The translations under genes were made by a program, and so were the position numbers. Under the pieces are notes generated by a model, which worked only from the letters and a program-made list of their open reading frames with translations, did no database searches and was not told the DNA's origin. A stretch of DNA of 64,000 nucleotides from positions 1,844,415 through 1,908,414 of the forward strand of contig JAEVLN010000017.1 of assembly GCA_018350325.1 (NCBI GenBank), written 5' to 3'. Origin of the DNA: Globodera rostochiensis (lineage: Eukaryota > Nematoda > Chromadorea > Rhabditida > Heteroderidae). Shown here in pieces: positions 21,412-32,639 of this stretch (its first letter is position 1; the number at the start of each line of letters is the position of its first letter).

Positions 21412-24300
21412 ATGATGCGTTTAATTCCTTTGATTTTGTTGCTTTTTTACACAAAATCTTCGGCAATTTCCTTTACCAAATGTTTTGGTCATAAATCGGT
21501 GGAGGGGAATAAATTATGCAAAAATCAATCGGCTGAAGGAAATTTTTGGGTTGAACAATTTCAAAAAGGAAACTTTGGACCATTTGGGGGCAAAAAACTA
21601 TTAAAAATTATTAACGAATTGAGCAAAAAACAGCGTCTTTTGGAGGCAATTTATGATAAAGTCCCGGAGGTAATATATTAATTAAAATTAAATTTTTGAA
21701 TGAAAGTTTCCATAAATGAATTGAATATTTACTTTTTTAAAAGGATAATCCCAATTTGAATGGACATTTTTCGATGGACGAATACAAATATTTGAAAACA
21801 CGGCAAAATGCGATTTTGCACAATGATCCGGCTCTGAGCCAAGTTTTGCAAAGTTTAATTAATGCCGAAACGAGCGCCAAATTGGAAATAAAATTTGGTA
21901 CAATAATTTTTTATTCTATTTTATATTTTTGTTTATTTATTATCAGCAATTATTCATTTTATCTAATCTTAAGTTTTTATTACTTACAGATTATTTTGAT
22001 GATTTGTTGGTGAAAAAATTAAAACAACGGCTTGCATTTGCGCTGATTTTCATGGCAAACCGTAACCGAATTCAGCTCGACCACAATTTGACGAAAATCG
22101 ATCAAAATGACTTTTTACAAAAATTGGCCAAATTTTTGCATCAAGTACAAAATCTTCTGCCCTTTAATTTATTTATTCATTTTATTTTTTTAAAAAAAAA
22201 TTATTAGAGCAAACAATGCGACAAAAAGAAATTTGGACAAAACTGCGCAATTTATTGTAGCAACGGAAATAACCAAAACTATTCGAAAGGAAAACGATTT
22301 CTTCAATTTGTTGCAAAATCTCTCGAAATTGACTGGAATGTCACTGCACCTTCGAATCGACAACACGGTTGGATATAGCCAATGGCGCAATTTACAAAAT
22401 ATTCGCTAAATTTAATAAATAAATAAAATATTTTATATAAATGAAAAAATTTTTATGAAAATCAGGCGGAAAAAAGCGTCGTCGAAAACGTCAACAATTG
22501 TATTATGTAATTATTCTGACGATCTTTGTTTGCTTCTGCGCTATTTTTCTGTTATTTTATTTTATACTCTGTGCTGGTTTTTTCGTTGCCCCGGCGATCA
22601 GATTCCCCAATAGTAATTTTGAACACACAGCCGTTGTCCCATCCATAATTGGCCTGGAACGGATCAATAACAAATGTAATTGTTTTTATTTAAATTAAGT
22701 TTTAAAAATGGACTCGGCCACTTTCTAAATTGGGTGATTGTAGGGTCCGGAATTACAGCGAGTTTTTAGTCCATATAAATTCATATTTTGGCTTTTTTGA
22801 GAATAAATCCATATTTCGCCATTTTTTCATAATATCCATATTTTGGCCAAAAATTCAAGAAAAATTCGGAGTTTTTGTGAAAATTTCATAAGAAAAATGC
22901 AATAAAACGAAAAATGAATCCTTAAAAATCAAAAAATTTTCAAACCAAAAATGCACCCCCTTAAAAATGACTTTTTCTTGGACCAAAAATCCATGATTTA
23001 CTATTTTTTATAAAATTTTCAAAAAACATGTAAAAATAGTACATTTACAATCATGAGAGGAAAATTAATAAAGAATGACGAATTTTGAAGGTTTTTACGC
23101 ATAAATTGAGAAGATTTGGTCCGTTTTAGCACATTTTTTAGTCCAATTTTGGCACTTGTTGGGGTTTTTGTTCCATATTTTGGGGTTTTAGTCCATATTT
23201 TGGGGGTTTTAGTCCATATTTTGGGGGTTTTAGTCCATATTTTGGGGTTTTTAGTCCATATTTGGGGTTTTTAGTCCATATTTTGGGGGTTTTAGTCCAT
23301 ATTTTGGGGTTTTTAGTCCATATTTTGGGGGTTTTAGTCCATATTTTGGGGTTTTTAGTCCATATTTTGGGGGTTTTAGTCCATATTTTGGGGGTTTTAG
23401 TCCATAGTTTGGGGTTTATAGTCCATATTTGGGGTTTAGTCCATATTTTGAGGTTTTTAGTCCATATTTTGGGGGTTTTAGTCCATATTTTGGGGTTTTT
23501 AGTCCATATTTGGGGTTTTTAGTCCATATTTTGGGGTTTTTAGTCCATATTTTGGGGGTTTTAGTCCATATTTCGCGTTTTTTATAAATCCGGGCTCTAG
23601 TGATTAGCATTTCGAAACATGCGGCTTACGGATTGTATGTTTTCAGATATAGAAGCTTTCGAAAAGATTCCACCAATTCTTGTTGACAAACAACGGGCAA
23701 ATGAAGAAGAGTTGGAATGTGCAATTTGTCTCAATTTGATTAATTTGGATACGAAAATTAGACCATTACCTAATTGCCAAGTAAGCTCTAATTATAATTA
23801 CATATAAATATATTTTATCAATGTTATTTTTGCATTAATTTTAGCACATTTTCCACAACAGTTGCATTGTAACTTGGTGATTTAAATATTTGTAACAACA
23901 AGAATTAAAATTTACGGAATTATTACTAAAATTATTGGCTTAATTTATGAATGATAAAATTAAGGATTCGAGGAGGACGTAATTCATGTCCAATATGTCG
24001 TCAAAAAATTTGGGATATGTCATCACCATTGCAACAAAATGGTTTTGTCTTATTAATAGTGTTATTTTTGTTTTTAAAACGCATAAATAGTTTATTTTAG
24101 ATATGGAGCATCAGCAGAACATTGCGTCGTCCAGTGGACTCGGAAATAATTCGGCAACGCAAAATGATGCGATGGTCGAAGCTGACCAGATTGTTGAAGA
24201 ACAGCAACAATTTGATAATAACCAATCAGAAATTGTCGAAGTGCCCGAGTTTGACCAATTTTCTTCACAGGCTCATGATAATAATAATAATAATAATTGA
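21412..24300 (+). CDS. Membrane RING-H2 E3 ubiquitin ligase, left copy
   Basis: Nine exons join in phase: 21412-21669, 21744-21897, 21990-22144, 22208-22367, 22466-22675, 23647-23780, 23845-23876, 23965-24041, 24101-24300 (459 aa). Signal peptide MMRLIPLILLLFYTKSSA; an ectodomain of about 220 residues with no recognised family and Cys pairs near both ends (CFGHKSVEGNKLC; CDKKKFGQNCAIYC); basic stretch KKRRRKRQQ; one membrane helix at about 254-283; RING-H2 from about 337 (ECAICL ... HIFHNSCIVTW ... CPICR); Gln/Asn-rich acidic tail. The architecture matches Goliath/GRAIL-type ligases, in which the RING faces the cytosol and the ectodomain may capture substrates, but the ectodomain is not an obvious PA domain. 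Exon 5 has no start of its own and its acceptor phase fits exon 4, which is why I join them. The exon 5-6 intron holds a minisatellite. Confidence 0.75.
23150..23582. repeat. Minisatellite in TM-RING intron
   Basis: About 20 tandem copies of an 18-22 bp unit TTTTAGTCCATATTTTGGGG with variation in the G run. The flanking 23040-23150 matches the dispersed element at 61140-61290, whose end has one or two copies of the same unit (TTTAGTCCCTATTTTGGGG). The array therefore seems to have grown from a mobile-element end. Antisense or sense open frames here (VHILGFLVHILG) are artefacts. Confidence 0.85.
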
Positions 24301-24822
24301 TGCGTGGATCAGCATGAAAGATGTCCGCGATTTATTGTTGTGAAATAATTTTGCATTTAATAGCAAATAAATAAAAGAATTGATTTGAATTTTTGGTTAG
24401 TATTTTACAAATCTGTAAGATAAAACCAATGACATTTTAAGTCTAATTTGATTTGACATCACACATATGATATTTTTGTGATTGGGGAAAAAATGAGTTT
24501 TTTTCAAATAGGCAAAAACTTAAAAAAGAAAAAATTTAAATTAACAATTAAATATATATTTTTAAATAAATCTTATCTACTTATCTATCTGTTTTTCCCC
24601 TGAATCACCATTTAGTTTCACAAATTCCAGTGTCATTGGACAACTCTCTTTCTATTAAACAAAAAAACGAAATTAATTCACTACAGAATTCACACACTTC
24701 CCATCAAAAATAATCACCCAGCAGCTCCACTGGTTAGTCAACACAAAAAATGTACACAATTTATTTTGAATATTTATTTATTTTATTATTTTATTTGGTG
24801 TTTAATTTAGCTCATTTTCAAA
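24301..24822. other. Intergenic, nothing specific
   Basis: AT-rich spacer between the left TM-RING gene and the central Cys-rich locus. Contains AATAAA at about 24367 that could serve as a polyadenylation signal for the RING gene. Confidence 0.4.
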
Positions 24823-27800
24823 ATGTCTGGTATGTGGCGCTTTCTCTCGCTGAACATCATGCTTGTCAAGCTGCTACACGCACCGATCAGCGCATTCGAT
24901 GTTGACATTGCCGTTCCTGAAGAGTTTTGTTGCGCAAAACCGGATAATTTATCTAATTTATTTAAAATAAATTATAAAATTTTAAATAATTTTTTGACTC
25001 TAGCAAGAAGGCCGAACAATTTGAAATTGCTGGCATTGGCGTTCTTGGCACTTTGTCGGAGGCCGCGTTAGGCGCTTTTTTGTCGACTTGGCTGCCCGAA
25101 TTGACGACAAACAAATGCGACCAGAGGAAGAAAATGGAATCTTGCGGCAAATTCGTTTGGGGCACGTGTGTTGAAGAAAACAGCGGGATGGTTACCAACG
25201 ACGACCCGTGCTGCATGGACGGCTTCGAATGGCAATGTTGTGCCAAGGCAATATTGTTAATGCAAAGGGTGGTCCAAAATTCCCTTAATTAGTTGAATTT
25301 AAATTATAAAGGGCTGAGTTTTTTATGTTATTTTTAATGTCTTTTTGTAATTTAAAAAAAAAATCTTAAATTTTGAAGTGAATGAATTTTTTAAAGCATT
25401 AAAACCTTTACCGGTTCCCTTCCTTGCCTTTTTGCTTTTATAGCCTCCATTTTCCACAACAAAAAATTCGTATTTAAAAATAACAAATAAAAACGGAGGC
25501 CGATCATTTAATTGCTGCTGTTTGGGCCTTATATTTGACTAATCTTTTACTGCTCGAACATAAGGCAAAACAAATCCATGGTCTGAAAGGGGCCCAAGAC
25601 CAAAAAGGTCAAACTCCTAACGACCTCCCGATTACTTTGAACTAGGGTTGCTCCCCGATCCCGAATCCCCGACATTTTTGGTCGGGGGTTTTCATGCCCA
25701 GAATCTTGCGATTCCACTCCCGAAGGGTCAAGGAGCAACCCGACTTTGAACTATTCCACGGTATGTATGTGTAGGTGATCACTATTTTGAGTTTTACCGT
25801 CATTTTACATGACACTATGTTGTGGGGGTATGAATCTGAACTTTTATAAACATAATTTTATTCTACATTATTTAGGAAATTAAATTGCTCAATGTGGTAT
25901 GTATGTTTTGGGGTTATTTGTAGTTTTAAATTTTATTTAATACAAAATTTTGTAGCATTGTCTGAGAGCCGGCTTCTTTAAATTTAATTATTGCAACTGC
26001 GGTTCGTGTTTTCTTAGTTCCACTCCTTGGACGATATGGAACTGTGCGTGTTGTACAATTGAAGGGCCGAAATGTGCGACGGTACGTGTGTTAAAAATAA
26101 ACATTTAAATTTCTTTTTGTCAAATTATTTATTATAATTTGATAAATAGAGTCAGCATTTTCAGGCAATAAAATCCTTGAAATAAGGTCTCAAACATGCG
26201 CAAAAACCCTGTGAAATCGGTAATAAAAGTACCAAAATAGGGTTCCATGACTTTTCGTCAATGGACTTTTCGTCAACGGACTCTTCGTCAACGACTTTTC
26301 GTCAATAGACTCTTCGTCAACGACTTTTCGTCATTGGACTATTCGACAACGACATTTCGTCAATAAGAAAGAATTAAAAAAAACAACAAATTTCAATTAA
26401 ATTTAAGTCAACACCAAATTTTCAAGTCTAGGGTTATTCGGGGCGAAGAAGCCGATTCTGGCCTCCATTCGACCAATTTCGAACCCTGGACCCAAATTCA
26501 AATGTTATTCAAAATTTCAAAAATTTTTCAGAAATCAATTTTAGCCTTCAAAAACACGCTTAAAATCATCCAAAAAGTACAATTCGATCATTACTTGCTG
26601 TTTTGTTGTAATGATGTTTTTGAATGATTTTAAGCCCTTTGTTGCATTTTAAAAATTTTTTCAAAAAATCATAATGTTGAAAATCATAATCAGATGATGT
26701 CTATATGATAAATCTGTTGTCATATTCGTGATCAGCAACCTCGATAACCCCCGAGTACTTCTCAGAATTGCTTAAAACCCTCTTAAAAATTTTTTTGTGC
26801 GACAAATAAACTTAGGTAACTATTCCGAAAAATTGTGTTGGCTTAAATTTAATTAAATTTATTGTTTTTTTAAATTCTTTCTTATTGACGACATGTCGTT
26901 GACGAATAGTCCAATGACGAAAAGTCGTTGACGAAGAGTCCATTGACGAAAAGTCGTTGACGAAGAGTCCGTTGACGAAAAGTCCATTGACGAAAAGTCG
27001 TGCCACCCCAAAATAGGCACTAAAAAGTCGCTTTAATTCAAAAATGTTCGGAATAAACGCTTTTTGGGCTTAACAACTTTCAAAGCATATTCGCAAAAAA
27101 ACAAGGTACTGCGTTATTTTTTTATTTTGCCATTTAAATCAAATTTAATTTTGTCATTTTAAAGAAATGCGTTTCGCGCCCGACCTCTGACACTGAATGC
27201 CCGTGGGAATGTTGTCTTCGAGGCGGTGACAAATTAAAATGCAAACAAAAACAAAAACTTTTTTCAGATGTAACCGATCGCAGTTTAACATGCGGATGCT
27301 GTGACAAAGAATTGGCATTGCTTTGTGATCAGTTATGTCCCGACAAAAAACGAATTCATATAAATGAAAAAATATTTAAAATTACAAAAAAAAAAATAGG
27401 GATTAAATTTCATAAGGAGCCCAAAGAGATGCTGCTTTCGGAGGACAAGTGCAAGAAGATTGTGGAGAAACATTGCCATTGCCGTTGGGCAATGTGCCAT
27501 GAAAGGGCCGGGTGGGGTGCCAGCCTTTGTTGTCCAGATGGCTATGACCTGGTGTGCTGTACATCGGTATGAATTTTTTGATTGTTTTTTTTGCAGTCAA
27601 AAATTCCCCATTTTTTTGTTAATTTAGGTTGAACAAATTTTATCTTTCGAAACGATTTTTTGGCAACCTTTTTCAAGCAGCATTCTAAAACAAAATCAAA
27701 TGATTTCTGAGCAGAATTCTTTTTTGTTAAAATATATATAATTTGATCACTTTTTAGAATTCAATCAAGATTAATGTTGACGCAAAAAAGGTGTGGCTAT

Positions 27801-28261
27801 GTAATTATGTTGTTATAATGTGTTTAAAGGGAGAGACCTTATGCATTACTAGAGACCGGAACGAGACGAGATCTCGAGACAAAATCTCGACGAGATTCTC
27901 GAGAAGTCTCGTCTCGACATCTCGCTCGAAGCTTAAGTCCGGTCTCTATGCTTTACGAAGGACACAAACTTTAATAAATAATAAAATTGGACCGTTTAAA
28001 TTTTATCAACAATGTTTTTAGAAGTCAGATGAGATTTTAATTGCCAATTTTGGCGCTGCTTCTCAAACGGCCATGGCACGTGAAATGTACAAAAATGACG
28101 TGTGCCTGAAGACGGTGAAAACATATTGCCCTTGCGGTTGGGCAAAATGTATTGAACGGCATGGAGGACGATTTGAGGCCAGCATTTGCTGTGATAAGGG
28201 CTTCGACATCGTGTGTTGCCTCGGGCTTCGGAAGTTACGATTTTGCAAAAAGTTTAATTGA
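24823..28261 (+). CDS. Cys-rich secreted multi-domain protein, central copy
   Basis: Plus-strand exons 24823-24923 (signal peptide MSGMWRFLSLNIMLVKLLHA), 25004-25292, 25876-25896, 25956-26081, 27165-27566, 27758-27790, 28022-28261 correspond one by one to the arm copies, but protein identity is much lower. The eight-Cys domain is in exon 2 (CCMDGFEWQCC), exon 5 (CHCRWAMC ... CCPDGYDLVCC) and exon 7 (CPCGWAKC ... CCDKGFDIVCC). Exon 5 is longer than in the arms because it reads through the positions of two introns. As in the arms, exon 2 ends in a stop (25290-25292) and does not phase with exon 3, so exons 1-2 may form a separate short gene. The exon 4-5 intron has taken in a fold-back element. 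Intact frames despite strong divergence suggest purifying selection. Confidence 0.65.
25640..25742. mobile_element. Hairpin repeat with GGGTTGCTCC ends
   Basis: GGGTTGCTCC near 25645 and GGAGCAACCC near 25740 form short inverted ends around a CCCGATCCCGAATCCCCGAC / GGTCGGGG palindromic core. It lies in the intron between exons 2 and 3 of the central Cys-rich locus and is another variant of the palindromic-word heads. Confidence 0.55.
26249..27001. mobile_element. Fold-back element with repeat-built inverted ends
   Basis: The left end is a tandem series of GACTTTTCGTCAATG / GACTCTTCGTCAACG words. The right end is its reverse complement (TTGACGAAGAGTCC, TTGACGAAAAGTCG). Inverted homology continues inward through AAAACAACAAATTT / AAATTTATTGTTTT, giving ends of about 165 bp (26249-26414, 26837-27001) around a 420-bp core with no coding frame. 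It sits in an intron of the central Cys-rich gene. Confidence 0.8.
27845..27945. repeat. GAGATCTCGAGAC-type repeat head
   Basis: Starts AGAGACCGGAACGAGACGAG and continues in overlapping GAGATCTCGAGAC palindromes, ending AAGTCCGGTCTCTA, so the ends form an AGAGACCGGA / TCCGGTCTCT inverted pair. It lies in the last intron of the central Cys-rich gene. Confidence 0.55.
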
Positions 28262-28669
28262 AAGTTTAATGAAAAAGCAATTAATTCGGTCTCTAAAACG
28301 AATGTTATCTAGGCTACCCCGGTTCTAGATGTTCATCTCGCTTCCAAGAAAAACAAAGTTCTTTTCCAATCAACAAAATTTTTCGTCTTTAGGAATCTCC
28401 GATTACGATTGCTATTACAACGACGGAATGATACCAGCTTTTTGTATAATGATAAAAACATTTATTGCAAATTAATTTGCATAAAATTGGAAAATGCAAT
28501 TATCCTGTGTAAAATTTGGATTTGTGACATTTTTTTTTTGAATTTTTTTTCTCGTCGCCTCATTGTCATAAATAAAGTCTTAATAATCGCTAACTGAGAC
28601 AATTTGTTAAGAAAAATGGTCAAAAAATTACGAATATTGCAAAACAAAAGGGTCCCCCTTATGGTTTTT

Positions 28670-28742
28670 TTTCTAAAATTTCATTTCGGGGGGGTGGGCA
28701 TGCCCCCCCCCTGCCCCCCCCCCTCGCTACGGGCCTGGGTAT
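28670..28742. mobile_element. hAT-like element end with poly-C runs
   Basis: Runs of C flank GCCCCCCCCCTGCC, and the edge reads, on the minus strand, CCCAGGCCCGTAGCGAGGG. This resembles the CAGGGGCGTAGCC-type terminal inverted repeat of hAT transposons. The TAG inside this end provides the stop codon of the adjacent RING gene. Confidence 0.55.
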
Positions 28743-30999
28743 GAGATAGGCCGATTTTCTGTTATTTGATCATTCTCAGATTGATGGGCAGGTGCTGTTT
28801 CTTGCTCGATTTGGTTAACATCGACACTTTCCGTTGAAGAATCGTCTCTGATATTAGCGGATGACGAAATGTTAAGCTGATTTTCTACACCTAAAAAAAA
28901 AGGTTGAACAAAACGAACAAATTAAAATGGAGCTTACAAAAAAATGTAAAATTAATTTGTGTTTTGGTTTTTATAAGTTGATCGCTAAAATTTGAAAATC
29001 ATCACCGTTTTGGTTTTGTGGTCGAGCAGCTGACAATTGAATTATTTCTTGGCGACAAATCGGGCAAGTGTTATGCATACCTTGAAGCCTTAAAATATTA
29101 ACATGACAACTTTTCATTAATTAGTTAAATAAAAAAGCTAAATAAAATATTTTTTCCGATTATTCATCATTTTTTGCATTACCAAACTTCAATGCAATTG
29201 TTGTGGAATATGTGCTTAATTGAAAATTTATTTCAAAATAAATTATTTGCTAAATTAGGTACCTCGCAAGAGGGTAAAGGCCGAATTTGTGTTCCAATAT
29301 CAATCGGACCAAGACATATTGCACATTCCGAGTTTTCATTGGTATAAATTAAGGGAATCTCTTTAAAAGCATCATAATCTTAAACAGTGAAATAAATTTT
29401 ATAAACAAAATTTGGTAAATATGGAGCATAGGGCCTCGACTCAAAACAACTTATATACAGTTTATTGCGTGCTTAAAACGAATAAACAATCATAAATTTG
29501 AACGCGCTTAACTTTAAACTGCTTTTTAAATTAGTTTAAATTTTGAAAAAGCATTGGGAGAGTTGGTCAAAATTTACGCGTCCTTTCATTTTAAAGGTTT
29601 AAAAAGTGTCTGGGTCTTTCTTCCTATGCTTTTTTTAATTCCAACACCCAGTTTAAATGTCGGCACGCTAAAATTTTTGATTGCTTACGATTCGTTTTTA
29701 GCACCAAAAACCCCCAAAAAGTGATTTAAGCGATAAAAGTTGTTATAATTAAAGTAATTTTTTTAAAAATAAACAATTCAATATTTTTATCTGATCACAT
29801 GTGTTAGCGATTGGTGGCATTCTTGCTGCTACTATTGTTTGATTTGTTGAATTCGTAACAGAGCCCAATGTAAAAAAGATTAATGTACCGCAAAGTACAA
29901 ATAAAACGAATAGCAAAAGGACGCCGAGAAGCCCAAAGAGCCCATATAGAATTAAGCGAGCAATGCTTGTACGTCTTTTTCGTCGCTTTGCTATAAAATC
30001 TTTTTTTTTTAAATTTGAAATATTTTATTGAAATGAATTTTTATGCCTTTTTGTCGATTTGAAGGTGCAGTCGCATTCCAGTCAATTTCAAGAGATTTTG
30101 CAACAAATTGAAGAAATCGTTTTCCTTTCGAATAGTTTTGGTTATTTCCGTTGTTACAATAAATTGCGCAGTTTTGTCCAAATTTCTTTTTGTCGCATTG
30201 TTTGCTCTAATAATTTTTTTTAAAAAAAATAAAATGAATAAATAAATTAAAGGGCAGAAGATTTTGTACTTGATGCAAAAATTTGGCCAATTTTTGTAAA
30301 AAGTCATTTTGATCGATTTTCGTCAAATTGTGGTCGAGCTGAATTCGGTTACGGTTTGCCATGAAAATCAGCGCAAATGCAAGCCGTTGTTTTAATTTTT
30401 TCACCAACAAATCATCAAAATAATCTGTAAGTAATACAAACTTAAGATTAGATAAAATGAATAATTGCTGATAATAAATAAACAAAAATATAAAATAGAA
30501 TAAAAAATTATTGTACCTAATTTTATTTCCAATTTGGCGCTCGTTTCGGCATTAATTAAACTTTGCAAAACTTGGCTCAGAGCCGGATCATTGTGCAAAA
30601 TCGCATTTTGCCGTGTTTTCAAATATTTGTATTCGTCCATCGAAAAATGTCCATTCAAATTGGGATTATCCTTTTAAAAAAGTAAATATTCAATTCTTTT
30701 ATGGAAACTTTCATTCAAAAATTTAATTTTAATTAATATATTACCTCCGGGACTTTATCATAAATTGCCTCCAAAAGACGCTGTTTTTTGCTCAATTCGT
30801 TAATAATTTTTAATAGTTTTTTGCCCCCAAATGGTCCAAAGTTTCCTTTTTGAAATTGTTCAACCCAAAAATCTCCTTTAGCCGATTGATTTTTGCATAA
30901 TTTATTCCCCTCCACGGATTTATGACCAAAACATTTGGTAAAGGAAATTGCCGAAGATTTTGTGTAAAAAAGCAACAAAATCAAAGGAATTAAACGCAT
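28727..30999 (-). CDS. Membrane RING-H2 E3 ubiquitin ligase, right copy
   Basis: Minus-strand exons 30999-30745, 30670-30517, 30424-30270, 30206-30047, 29990-29799, 29378-29263, 29214-29183, 29088-29006, 28890-28727 join in phase (436 aa). The signal peptide and ectodomain are almost identical to the left copy. From exon 5 on, the protein diverges sharply: a different membrane helix (LFGLLGVLLLFVLFVLC), RING-H2 with ECAICL, HIFHNNCIEVW and CPICR, and a different acidic tail. All metal-binding Cys/His are kept, so both copies can be functional ligases. The exon 4 donor is GC instead of the GT of the left copy. The stop codon lies in the end of a hAT-like element, so the original C terminus may have been cut short. 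Confidence 0.7.
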
Positions 31000-31415
31000 G
31001 TCTTAAATAAATAATTAAAAATTAAATTGGGCCTTTTGATAAATACGAAGAAAATAAAAAAATATTTGTTTATTCATAATATTGCGCAGCATATAAAACA
31101 TTTTTACGTTGGATTATATGTATGTATTTTTTGTTGTAATTTCCGTTAATTGATTAATTAATTGATTTATGAATGCTTACGCAAATTATTTTGTTATTTC
31201 TTATGAAATTAAACTTTAATAATTTGTTTTAGATGTTTTCTATAAGAATACTTATAAATAGGGCTGGGATTTTTAGTCTTTTCACTATTTTTTCCTGAAC
31301 GCGCCTTGCTCTGAAAAGCACAAAAATCGAGTTTTTAGGCACAACGATCGTTTTTTTTCAAGTTTTTAGTGACTATTTTTTAGTCTTTTATTTTTTGGTG
31401 AGTAAAATAATACCT
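29995..31415. repeat. Inner inverted-repeat segment, right side
   Basis: Pairs with 21003-22440 in inverted orientation with few differences, covering the 5' flank and exons 1-4 of the TM-RING genes together with their introns. Homology drops abruptly at the end of exon 4. Confidence 0.8.
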
Positions 31416-31794
31416 AGCATTTGAAGCCGTTTCAAGTTCGCTAAAAAATATGGATTTCCATATAAATTATAGCCCTAATAATTATCAATAGGATCCGGAT
31501 TTAAATTGACTAAAAAACGCGAAATATTTTAAAATATTGACCAACCCCCCCCCCCTCAAAATATTGACAAAAACACCAAAATTGCTTTTTACGGATTTGT
31601 GCGTTAAGCTTAGAGTGGATGGGTATATAATTAGGACTGACTCGTTCCCCGCCAACTCGTTCATCTTTTAAAAATATTTCTAGAGGTTTACAGGGTCGTA
31701 GAATGCAAATCTGCCCTTAGTTTCGACCTCCGGACTCGATACGGGTACTCACAGGGCTCGAATACGTGTTCTACGCACTAATTTTGTACGATTA

Positions 31795-32110
31795 GAACTA
31801 GAGTAGTGCACGGTCGGTTAACCGAACCGAAACCGAAAGCCGGCTTTTTTGGCCCAAAAACCGAAACCGAAAACCGGGGGTCGTTAAACCGGTTTAACCG
31901 AAAACCGGGGGTACCGGTTTTCCGGTTTCGGTTGTAAAAACGAGAAAATACACCCCTAATGATGGTATTACTGACATATCGGTCAGTGGAACTTGTGGTG
32001 TAATGGTGAGTGGTGTCTGCTGTTATGTTTTTGGTAGGGGTTCAAACCCTGACTGTGTAGATTATTTTTTTATTAGTTTCAGTGTTATTGAACGAATAAA
32101 AATATCTAAA
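31795..32110 (+). mobile_element. SINE composite with good tRNA-like B box
   Basis: Head 31800-31940 of CCGAAACCGAAAACCGG and TTAACCGGTTT words, then CACCCCTAATG, then a tRNA-like body with A-box-like TGGTGTAATGGTGAGTGG and B box GGGTTCAAACCC at about 32037-32048, then an AT-rich tail. It interrupts the right caspase upstream of its second exon. The AG element at 31415-31795 is unannotated AT-rich sequence. Confidence 0.65.
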
Positions 32111-32128
32111 TTTATTATTTTAAACTAT

Positions 32129-32639
32129 TAAGCACCATTCTGAGTCGAATGAAGACGACTCGAGCGCGTCGGAAGTTTCGGAAATCGACTACGATTCCGA
32201 CTTTTCGGATGGAGGTCTGTTAGACGCTGCCAAAAGAGGAGTATGCGTCTGTTTTTAAACCGCGGTCGGGATCGAACTGGGCGAAAAGTAAGTAAATGAA
32301 TTATTAAACCAATTTTTTTTAAAATGAATAAATTTTTTAGATTTTCGCGAACACCGAACGGCCTCGAGGGATGGCACTTGTCATCGTGAACGCGCAAGGC
32401 GTACTCCACCATTCCAAAGTATGTCTCTTTGGGATTTTCGGGGTTCTTGGTTTATACAATCGGTTTGCCAGATTTTTAGCACTTACGCGAAGGAGGAGGA
32501 CATCTTGCAGATGTTCACGCGCGTCATCCGCATGGTAAATGGCATGGAGTCTAGGTACAACAATCGGACGAGGCAACTGCCCGAAATCATAACGACCCTA
32601 ACCAAACGCTTTTTTTTCTACCTCGGGTGGGTATATTAA
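32129..32639 (+). pseudogene. Caspase remnant, right copy, p20/p10 fusion
   Basis: An exon at about 32129-32289 matches the acidic linker exon of the left caspase (SEVSEIDYDSDFSDG) but has a frameshift about ten codons later, where the left copy instead has TGA codons. The next exon starts like the left p20 (IFANTERPRGMALVIVN) and after about 20 codons jumps into p10 sequence of a different caspase type (GSWFIQSVCQIFSTYAKEED), closer to CED-3 than the left p10. The join deletes both active-site exons and leaves the p10 in another frame. It cannot encode a protease. The first exon has been replaced by SINE sequence. Confidence 0.7.

Noticed and set aside
23262..23610. Repetitive frames VHILGFLVHILG and the opposite-strand version
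   Set aside because: Translation of an intronic minisatellite.
22466..24300. RING gene as an independent unit starting at the TM exon
   Set aside because: No ATG is available in frame (TGA lies just upstream), whereas the acceptor phase fits exon 4 in both copies.
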